Part shown: positions 55,961 through 64,000 of the stretch, piece by piece
How the letters are laid out: every line of letters starts with the position of its first letter
Position numbering within the stretch: position 1 is the stretch's first letter
Assembly: GCA_021397845.1 (NCBI GenBank)
Contig: CM038052.1
Location: forward strand, 147,368,854 to 147,432,853
Direction of reading: 5' to 3'
DNA length: 64,000 bases
DNA from: Areca catechu
Taxonomy: Eukaryota > Streptophyta > Magnoliopsida > Arecales > Arecaceae
Notes under the pieces: generated by a model
Told to the model about the DNA's origin: nothing
Seen by the model: the letters and a program-made list of their open reading frames with translations, nothing else
The model's database searches: none
Translations under genes and position numbers: made by a program

Positions 55961-56706
55961 AGCACCTGAGACCATATTTCCAGTCTCATCCTATCACCAT
56001 GTCGATGGACCAACCATTGAAGGTCATCTTGCAATGCCCCAACACTTCTAGCAGGATTGCTAAATGGGCTATCAAGTTAGGAGAGTTTGATATCATATAT
56101 CAACCCCGACCAGCAATGAAAATCCAAGTATTAGCAGACTTCATCACCAAGTGCACTTGGAGTAATAAAGAAGAGGAAAGTCAGATATCTTTTAAGGACA
56201 CTGAAGATGACTCTGATTCTGCATGGATCCTTCATATGGATGGAGCATCTAATTCTTTTGGTTGTGGAGCCGGACTAATTATAGCTGACCTCAATGGAGA
56301 GGTAGTGAAATATGCTCTCTGTTTCTCTTTTCGGATATCTAACAATCAAGTCGAATATGATGCCCTTTTGGCAGGACTCAAAATTGCCAAACAGTTGGGT
56401 GTTCAAAAGATGAAGGTATTCTCAGACTCCCAATTGGTGGCAAAACAAGTTAGAGATGACTTTGAAGCTCGAGATGCAACAATAGCCAGATATTTGGAGA
56501 AGGTACGAGACCTTATAACCCAATTTGAATTTCTTGACATCGCTCATGTTCCAAGAACTAAGAATTCTCGAGCCGATACATTATCTCGATTGGCCACGAC
56601 AATGCCTAATTCTTTAGGTCGGACTTTTATTGAATATCTAGAAGTTCCTAGCATTACAACTAGGAAAAGTTCAGAGATACATCAAGTTGAGCAAGAATCA
56701 AGCTAG
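55948..56706 (+). pseudogene. pol: archaeal-type RNase H, element F (open for 252 codons)
   Basis: KHLRPYFQSHPITMSMDQPL and KWAIKLGEFDIIYQPRPAM are the end of the native RNase H domain. Then comes WILHMDGASNSFGCGAGL (D), NNQVEYDALLAGLKIA (E), MKVFSDSQLVAKQVR (D) and NSRADTLSRLA (D). All four acidic positions of the archaeal-type RNase H are kept, and it is the longest clean pol segment of F. It continues as an INT linker (SLGRTFIEYLEVPSI) to TAG 56704-56706. As part of a polyprotein whose RT is dead, it is not expected to act. Confidence 0.85.
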
Positions 56707-57935
56707 ATGGACCCGATCACTAAATACCTGACTGAAGGAACTCTACCAGAAGACACCACCGAAGCCAAACAACTTCGATGGATAGCCTCTCAATACGTCA
56801 TCTTGGAACGGAACCTCTATAAGAGATCCTTCTCACAACCTCTACTAAAGTGCTTGGGACCTTCGGATGCCGATCATACCCGAAGAGAAGTCCATGAAGC
56901 CATATGTGATGATCATCTAGGGGGCAGATCTCTGGCTTACAAAATTATATACTAGAAATATTACTGGCCGACCATCCAAAAGGACGATGCCGACTTCGTG
57001 AGAAGATGTGACCAATACCAAAGGTACTCCAACATTCAGAGGCGTCCTGCAAGTAAACTGACTCAGTTGGTCGCCTCCTGGCCATTCATCCTGTGGGGAA
57101 TGACATCCTCGACCCTTTTTCTCTGGCTTCCGATCAAAGAAAGTTTTTGATAGTTGTTATCAACTACTTAACCAAATGGGTTAAAACTGAACCTTTAGCC
57201 TACATTATTGAAGGAAAAGTCAAAAAGTTCATCAAGAATTTCATGATCTACCGGCTCAAAATTCCTTATGTCATCATCACCGACAACGGAAGGCAATTTG
57301 ATAATTAAAAATTCTAAGACTTCTGTGCCCAGTACCACATCCTTTACAAGTTGACTTCAGTTGAATACCCATAATCAAATGGTGAAGCTGAGGTAACCAA
57401 CCGAACAATTCTCCATGGCTTGAAGACTAGACTAAATGAAGTAAAAGGACTCTGGGCCGAAGAGCTTAACTCAATTCTCCAGGCATACCGAACGACTCCT
57501 CGATCTGCAATATGAGAATCACCATTCAACCTAACTTACGGAAGCGAAGTCATGATACCGATAGAAATTATTCTTCGATCCAGAAGGACCAATCACTTTG
57601 AAGAGCCAGATAATTCAAACCAAAGAAGAGCCGACTTGGACCTACTTGAGGGCACAAGACTTCGGGCACAACTAAGAATGGCAGTATGCCGGTAAAGAGT
57701 CACTCGATATTATAACTCATGAGTCAAAGCCAGAACTTTCCAACCCAGAGATCTTATACTATGAAGAGCTGAAGTATTTGGACCTACACATCAAGGAAAG
57801 CTTGCCCCCAACTGGGAAGGCCCTTTTTGGATCACTGAAGTGATACGACCCGGAACATATCGAATCGAAAGCTTGGATGGCTACCGAATGGCCCGACCCT
57901 GGAATGTAGAAAATCTTTGCAAGTATTATCAATAA
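56707..57935 (+). pseudogene. pol: integrase, element F
   Basis: In frame with the RNase H before it. The finger region has DDHLGGRSLAYKII, a TAG, then FVRRCDQYQRYSN, where the second Cys of the CxxC is a Tyr. Core: DILDPFSLASDQRKFLIVVI, IPYVIITDNGRQFDN, GEAEVTNRTILHGL (D, D, E kept). C-terminus: FQPRDLIL, NWEGPFWITEVIRPG and WNVENLCKYYQ, ending at TAA 57933-57935. There is a frameshift near 57100 (GND for GMD) and several stops. Confidence 0.85.
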
Positions 57936-57974
57936 AGAGCTCTTCATCTTCTCTATATTTAGTTCTCTCTTGAA

Positions 57975-58215
57975 TGAAGAGTTGGTCTAACCAGCCGACT
58001 CAATCAGTATATCTGACAAATAAAAAGTAGGCCTAACCAGCCGACTCAATCGATGTATTCGATAAATGAAGAGTAGGCCTAACCAGCCGACTCAATTAGT
58101 GTATCCGATAAATAAAGAGTAGGCTTAACCAGCCGACTCAATCGATGTATCTGACAAGTAAAAAATTGGCCAACCAGCCAACTCAATCAGTATGTCCAAC
58201 AATACCAGGGTTGGC
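57975..58215 (+). repeat. 46-bp tandem repeats in the 3' region of element F
   Basis: AACCAGCCGACTCAATC starts at about 57989, 58035, 58081, 58127 and 58172, each followed by a GTAT(A/C)TC(T/C)GA(C/T)AAATAAA-type tail. Confidence 0.9.
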
Positions 58216-58510
58216 CTAATCCACCGACGAATAGAGTTGGTCTAGCACACCGCTTCATCAGTATATTTAAAAAAGGGCTAGCCAAACTAGCTCGATCATT
58301 ATATCCCACAAAGAGAATGAATAGAACCATTATTTTGATGGTACAACACATAGCAAAAGCTATCCTAAGAAAAATATAAGGTATGAAAAGCCGATAAGTT
58401 CATACTTAGAAAATTTTTTAAAGTACACATTTGAGAGAATATGTTACAGAGACATCATCAGTTGGAGAAAAAGATTATTTCATTCATATGAAAAGATTCG
58501 CTACATACTT
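58216..58510 (+). other. remaining 3' region of element F
   Basis: Non-coding remainder before element H. No polypurine tract or LTR start is recognised. The last 5 bp, TACTT, would be one target duplication of H. Confidence 0.45.
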
Positions 58511-59732
58511 TGTTGGCTCTACCCAGTGATTTTGATGAATAACAAAATATTGAGTGCATAATGTATACTAATGTGTATTTCAAGTTATTAGTTTCAGGAA
58601 GAAAGTATCTCAAAATCTCAAAAACTTATGTATCATGGCACACCGTGGCACGGAGCATTTTTTGCAAATCTGGACATCCTCTTCATGGAAAAAGGGCATC
58701 TACATGTTTAATTATTATTTGTTTACGATCCATTTAAGTTTCAAAATTTATATTTATATTTTTGGGCTAATTTGCACTTAAATCTGAGCTTTTCAGTCTT
58801 AAGTGTCGACACCTGGGAAGCCAAGTGTCGACACCTGACAGCCAAGTATCGACACTTGAAGCCTGACAGCCCTAACGGATCTATTTTTTTGACTTGCAGA
58901 ACTTGCTTTTCAAGCTCCAAATGGCTAGATCCGAGGCTCCAACGGTCACAAACTATTTTTTGGAAGTTTCTTGGTGTATTTAATCTCCACCAACTTCATT
59001 CTAAAGGCATTGAAGTGTATTGAAGTTCATTCAAAGTTAAAAAGCTATATTCTTTCAAGAACCTCATATCAAATGCCTTTTATAGTTTGATTCCCTGAAA
59101 AAGCCTTCAAGCTCATCCTAACATCATTCCAAAAGAGGTGTTTTGAAGAATATTTCAAGAAGGAGACAAGACAAAACATCAACTTGAGCTTCAAAGATTC
59201 CATTCTACTCTTGAAGAGAGTTTGTCTTAGTTTTAAAAGTTGTATATATGTTTTTATTTTGTGATTTGACCTTGCTTTCAAGGGTGTCTTGAAAGAAGGT
59301 TGTTGTGGTTTGTTGGTGAGCCAAAGGGATAAAACCAACTAGGGTTAACTTGTGAGCCCGAAGACAAAACAAGTGTTGAGGTTTGTTGGTGAGCCTAGGT
59401 GACAAAACCAACTTAAGTTTTGACTTATGAGCCTTGTGAAAAACAAGTCAGCTGTAATCTTATTTGGATTATAGTGAAATTTCCAAGGATGGCTTGGAGA
59501 GTGGATGTAGGTGCTAGGTTTGCACTGAACCACTATAAACCTTGTGTTTGTGTGTGATTGCTCTCTTTCTCTCTTGCTCTTTGATTATTGCTATTTATTT
59601 ACTGTTTTCCGCTGCATTCAATCTTGTGCATTGAATTTATTACTCACAAACACCACTAGACCTTCACATTACTATTTTAAATTTTAAAAGACCCAATTCA
59701 CCCCCCCTCTTGGGCTCCATTTCTGGGCAACA
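58511..59732 (+). repeat. 5' LTR of element H (1222 bp)
   Basis: TGTTGGCTCTACCC to TGGGCAACA, before the PBS. The run CACCCCCCCTCTTGGGCTCC near the end is typical of this lineage. The LTR at 28717-29989 is a relative. Confidence 0.88.
58799..58866 (+). repeat. tandem GTCGAC palindromes in the H LTR
   Basis: AAGTGTCGACACCTGGGAAG, AAGTGTCGACACCTGACAG and AAGTATCGACACTTGAAG follow one another at about 21-22 bp spacing. Each holds the palindrome GTGTCGACAC or a variant. Confidence 0.9.
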
Positions 59733-59734
59733 AG

Positions 59735-59746
59735 TGGAATCAGAGC
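59735..59746 (+). promoter_or_regulatory. primer binding site, element H
   Basis: TGGAATCAGAGC, one mismatch to the initiator tRNA-Met site TGGTATCAGAGC. Confidence 0.88.
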
Positions 59747-59789
59747 ACCGGTACTCTCTTATAGGTCCAAGGATCTTGAGTGAAAGATT

Positions 59790-61496
59790 ATGGCAGCCCC
59801 AATAGGAATGGGTGTAGTTGAAGGTCAAGCTTCAAATTGTCCCCCACTTTTCAATGGCATAAATTATACATATTGGAAAACATGCATGCACATTTTTATT
59901 CAAGCTATTGATTATAATTTGTGGAGGATAATTGTAAAAGATCCTCATCAGCCTACTATGTTGGTTAATGGCATTCTCACTCCGAAGATGGAAGATGATT
60001 GGGATGAGAATGACATTAAGCAAATTGAGCTTAATGCTAAGGCTATGAATCTATTATTTTGCTCTCTTGATCCAAGTAAATTTAATAGAATATCTAATTG
60101 TCTCTCCACCAAGAAGATTTGGGATACACTTGAGGTTACCCATGAGGGTACACACCAAGTGAAAACAACCAAGGTTAACATGCTTATTCATACGTATGAA
60201 ATGTTTAAAATGGAACCTACTAAGTCTATTAGTGAGATGTATACTAGGTTCACAAATATTGTAAATGGCATGAGAAGCCTAGAAAAAGTTGTTTCTAACG
60301 GTGAACTTGTGAACAAACTCCTCAGGTCTCTACCAGCTTCTTGGGATGCAAAGGTAACAGCTATTGAAGAAGCCAAGGATGTCAACACTCTTCTACTTGA
60401 ACAACTATTGGGTTCACTGATGACCTATGAGCTCTCCCTCAAGCAAAAGAATATGGAAGTCGACAAAAAGAAGAAAGTAATCGCCTTCAAATCTACTGCG
60501 AGAGAAGAATCAAGCGATGACTCCGAAGAAGATAATGAAGAAGATGAGACGGCTCTAATGACGAGAAAGTTCAGAAGGTTTATGAGGAAGAAAAGGTTCA
60601 ACTTCAAGAAGAAACCTCTGAAAGGTGGGCCAAGTAAAGAGAAAGACAAGGAAAAGGAGAAGGAGAAGGAGCAGCCCACTTGTTTTGAATGCAAGAAACC
60701 CGGTCATTTCAAGGTAGATTGCCCCTTGCTCAAGAAAAGCAGAAGAAAGTTGAGAAAGAAAGCCATGATGGCAACCTGGAGTGACAGTGAGGACTCTAGT
60801 TCGGAGGAAGAACAGCAGGAGGTGGCAAACTTCTGTCTGATGGTGGATCATGATGAGGTATGTTCTGAAACAGAAAATGAATTTATATTTGATGAGCTTC
60901 ATGAAGTTTTTGACGAATTAGTTATAGAATTTCAAAAACTAAAATCAAAATATAAAGATTTGAAAAGGCAAAATTTGGATTTAGCTAAAATAAATGATAA
61001 GCTTTCAGATGAAAATGAATGCCTTCTTTTTTAAAATAGAAAATTAAATGATAAGATTTTAGCTCTTGAAAAAGAAAAAGAAGTTTTGAAAAAGAAAAGT
61101 TCTTCACTTTCAAATGAAAATTTTTCAAAACAAAGCAAAGAAATTTTGGATGAAAATAAAAGATATAAAGAAGAAATTGAAAAATTAAAACCTTTTGTAG
61201 ATAAATTTACTTATAGTTCTGAAAAATTGAATTTGCTTTTGAACAATCAAAGAGCTGTTTTTGATAGAGCAGGTTTAGGATTTAGAACTCATAAGAAACA
61301 AAAACTTTTTAAAAAATTCTTTGTGCATGCATCTTCATCCATTACTTGCTATACATGTAGTAATAAAGGGCATAAATCTTATATGTGCAACAAAAGAAGA
61401 TTGAATAATATTAAAAAATTTTGGGTTCCAAAAGGAACCAATGCCACTAACCTAAAAGGATCGAAGATGGCTTGGGTACCTAAAGTCTCCACTTGA
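59790..61496 (+). pseudogene. gag: gag, element H
   Basis: ATG 59790 begins MAAPIGMGVVEG and is open for 414 codons to TAA 61032-61034; the same frame then stays open from 61086 to TGA 61494. SIRE-type Gag: FNGINYTYWKTCMHIFIQAI near the N-terminus, SEMYTRFTNIVNGMRSLEKV, then an acidic and Lys-rich stretch, a CCHC knuckle CFECKKPGHFKVDC, a coiled-coil-like C-terminal part, and a second knuckle CYTCSNKGHKSYMC. Two knuckles and a long coiled coil are usual for this lineage. Only one stop separates the halves, so this copy is younger or better kept than its neighbours. Confidence 0.9.
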
Positions 61497-61532
61497 TCTT
61501 TATTGTAGGTATGCCTTGCAACCAACAAGAAA

Positions 61533-62914
61533 ATAATGTGGTACCTTGATAGCGGTTGCTCAAGGCATATGACGGGAGATGTGGAGTAGTTCTCATCGTT
61601 CAAATATCAAATGGTGTCAATGTGACCTTTAGTGATAATGGAAAGGGCAAAATTATTGGTATTGTAAAAGTCCATATCACCCCCTCTTCTTACATTGATA
61701 ATGTTTTATATGTTGATGGTTTGAAACATAACTTGCTTAATATTAGTCAGTTTTGTGACAAGGATTGTAAAGTTATTTTTGAATCTTCTTTGTGCATTGT
61801 TTCTAGTTTAGATGACAATGACATCAAGTTCATTGGTCATAGGCATGGCAATATTTATATGGTTGATCTTGATGATCTTTCTATTCAAAATGGTCAATGC
61901 CTAGTGGCAATAGAAGCCAAGATCATTGAAACTAGTTGGCTTTGGTATCGCAGACTAGGACATGCAAGTATGCATTTAATTTCAAAACTTAGCAAAAGGA
62001 ATTTGATAAAAGATTTGCCTAAACTCAGTTTTGAAAAAGATAAGATTTGTAGTGCATGTTAGCTTAGAAAACAAACCAAATCCTCTTTCAAACCAAAAGG
62101 AGTAATCTTTACATCTAGACCTTTAGAGTTGCTTCACATGGACCTCTTTGGGCCAACTAGAATATCTAGTTTGGGAGGTAAGAAGTACAGTCTAATTATT
62201 GTAGATGATTTCTCATGATTTACATGGGTCATGTTTTTAGCATATAAAGATGAAACGTTTTCTGAATTCATTAGATTTCATAAACGAGTTTCAAATAAAA
62301 AAGGTGTTTCAATCGTATCTTTAAGAAGGAATCATGGAACCGAATTTGAAAATGCTGATTTTGATAAATTTTGTATTGAAAATGGTATTCATCATAATTT
62401 TTCTGCACCTAGGACATCTTAACAAAATGGGATGGTAGAAAGAAAAAATAGAACTCTTGAAGAAATGGCATGCACCATGCTTTGTGAAAATAATTTACCT
62501 AAATATTTTTGGACGGAAGCTATAAATACTGCATGCTATGTTTTAAATCGAGTTTTGATCCGACCGATTTTAAAGAAAACACCTTATAAGATTTGGAAGG
62601 ATAGAAAACCCTCAATTCGTTATTTTTGTGTTTTTGGATGCCGTTGTTTCATTTTAAACAATGGTAAGGATAATTTAAGCAAATTTGATACCAAATCAGA
62701 TGAGAGAGTATTTTTAGGCTACTCCATATCTAGTAAGGCATACAGGATCTTCAACAGAAGAACACTTGTTGTTGAAGAATTCATACATGTGGTATTTGAT
62801 GAATCTAACCAGAAATCTTCGAGAAAAGAATATGTGCTTTCTGATGAAACAGGTACCAAGAAAATTGAAAGTGTAAACAACAATGAAGAGCCTACCAAGA
62901 AACAGAAAGATGAT
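61533..62914 (+). pseudogene. pol: protease and integrase, element H
   Basis: PR: MWYLDSGCSRHMTGD at 61533-61577, in frame with gag, followed by TAG 61584 and a frameshift near 61605 into a second frame (NGVNVTFSDNGKGKIIG, LKHNLLNISQFCD). INT: WYRRLGHASMHLISKLSKRN, then CSAC with TAG 62060-62062 (Gln expected before LRKQTK), RPLELLHMDLFGPTRISSLG (D), NHGTEFENADFDKFC (D or E region, altered from the usual SDHG), and NGMVERKNRTLEEMA (E). More stops at 62218 (TGA) and 62420 (TAA). It ends EPTKKQKDD at 62914. Confidence 0.88.
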
Positions 62915-63126
62915 TAAAACACTAAAGGAGATCAAGCACAAGGTGATGAAAATACATCAACAGTTGATCCACTACCAAAAGAATGGAGGTATGCTCATGG
63001 ACACCCAAAAGAACTAATTATTGGTGATCCATCTAAAGGTGTAAGTACTCGATCATCCCTTAGAAATATCTGTGATTACTTAGCTTTTGTTTCTCAAATT
63101 GAACCTAAAACTATTGAGAAGCTGAA

Positions 63127-64000
63127 TGTGATAGTAATTGGATAAATGCTATGCAAGATGAACTTAACCAATTCAAAAGAAACAATGTTTGGACATTAGT
63201 AGATAGGCCTTCAAATACTTCAATTATTGGCACAAAATGGGTTTTTTGAAATAAACTTGATGAAAATGGTGTTGTTACAAGAAATAAGGCTAGACTAGTT
63301 GCCAAAGGATATAATCAGAAGGAAGGGGTAGATTTTGATGATACCTTTGCTCCTGTGGCTAGACTTGAGGCAATTAGGCTATTGTTGGCTTTTGCTTACT
63401 TTATGAATTTTAAATTATTTCAAATGGATGTTAAAAGTGCCTTTTTAAATGGTCTGATTGAAGAGGAGGTTTATGTTGAACAACCTCCTGGTTTTGAAAA
63501 TTCTGAATTTCCAAATCATGTTTACAAACTTCATAAAGCTTTGTATGGTTTGAAACAAGCACCTAGAGCTTGGTATGATCGTTTAAGCTCTTTCTTGCTC
63601 AAAAATGATTTTGCTAGAGGTAATGTAAACAAAACTTTTTTTTTAAAAAAAGATTGATGATCTCTTAGTAGTACAAATCTATGTAGATGATATAATATTT
63701 GGTGCTACTAACGAATCTCTTTGTCAAGAATTTGCAAAGTTAATGCAAGGTGAGTTCGAGATGAGCATGATGGGAGAACTAAATTTCTTCCTCGGACTCC
63801 AAATAAAGCAAACCAAAGAGGGAATCTTCATCAACCAAGCAAAGTACATAAAAGAAATACTCAAGAAGTTTGGGATGAAGAACACCAAGCCTTTAGGTAT
63901 CCCTATGGGCTCTACTTGTAGACTTGACAAGGATGAATCAGGTAAATCTATTAACCAAAAATTATATCGTGGCATGATCGGTTCATAGCTATATCTTACT
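63127..64000 (+). pseudogene. pol: reverse transcriptase, element H (cut by window end)
   Basis: NWINAMQDELNQFKRNNVWT and IIGTKWVF, then TGA near 63247 (Arg expected), NKLDENGVVTRNKARLVAKG, FDDTFAPVARLEAIRLLLAF, QMDVKSAFLNGLIEEEVYVE, QPPGFE, YGLKQAPRAWYDRLSSFL. A frameshift near 63650 follows, then IYVDDIIFGATNESLCQEFA, with the catalytic box intact, and GELNFFLGLQIKQTKEGIFI. A TAG follows MIGS near 63988. RNase H and the 3' LTR lie beyond the window. Confidence 0.9.

Larger units (their letters stand above)
50428..58510 (+). mobile_element. Element F: Ty3/gypsy Tat element on the + strand
   Basis: 5' LTR 50428-50978, PBS, gag (split by a solo LTR), PR, RT, archaeal RNase H, INT and a repeat-bearing 3' region, then cut by element H at 58511. 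Its LTR is short (551 bp) and unlike those of A to C, so it is a different Tat family. Its 3' LTR is not in the window. Confidence 0.85.
58511..64000 (+). mobile_element. Element H: SIRE-lineage Ty1/copia element, 3' part outside window
   Basis: 5' LTR 58511-59732, PBS, long gag with two zinc knuckles, PR, INT, RT up to the window end. Motifs (WYLDSGCSRHMTGD, ELLHMDLFGPTR, FLNGLIEEEVYVEQPPGFE) are SIRE-type. gag is the best-preserved part; pol has many stops. Confidence 0.9.

Overview
This window is repeat-rich plant nuclear DNA. I recognise no host cellular gene, tRNA, rRNA or CRISPR array. It is a stack of nested, mostly decayed LTR retrotransposons. The lineages are typical of flowering plants: Ty3/gypsy Tat (Retand-like, with an archaeal-type RNase H and an antisense gene) and Ty1/copia Angela/BARE and SIRE. 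A monocot host is my guess only.

Layout, left to right. (1) Element A, 1-9501, + strand Tat gypsy: gag remnant, PR, RT, RNase H, archaeal RNase H and INT to 4136; a 62-bp repeat field; a three-exon antisense gene (5248-7539, - strand); polypurine tract; 3' LTR 8015-9501. (2) Element B, - strand Tat gypsy, right end at 28107. A appears to sit in its left (3') LTR, a solo LTR (17339-19591, TSD AGTCC) sits in its gag, and copia element D sits in its right (5') LTR. (3) Element D, 20477-28075, - strand Angela/BARE copia with a long leader full of hairpins. (4) 28717-32347 and 41701-43484, two pieces of - strand SIRE-lineage copia split by element C. (5) Element C, 32348-41700, + strand relative of A that lost nearly all of pol but kept the antisense gene. 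(6) Element I, 43485 to about 48790, - strand gypsy fragment holding a solo LTR (43880-45243, TSD GATCT). (7) AT-rich unassigned DNA to 50427. (8) Element F, 50428-58510, + strand Tat gypsy, with a B-family solo LTR in its gag (51706-53210, TSD TTGAT). (9) Element H, 58511 to the window end, + strand SIRE copia, inserted in the 3' part of F.

Nearly all gag-pol frames carry stops or frameshifts. Many stops fit C-to-T or G-to-A change at CAG, CAA, CGA or TGG codons, as expected for old, methylated, silenced elements. In life each gag-pol would supply Gag, protease, RT/RNase H and integrase for replication through RNA.

The most interesting signals lie outside pol. In the leader of D, four consecutive stem-loops have different stems but almost the same 20-nt loop. 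The Tat elements carry a spliced antisense gene whose intron positions are conserved between copies A and C, and a shorter version without its N-terminal domain in B. D looks like one LTR cut open inside itself with an 81-bp overlap. Nesting order read from interruptions: F before its solo LTR and before H; B before A, D and the 17339 solo LTR; the split SIRE element before C.
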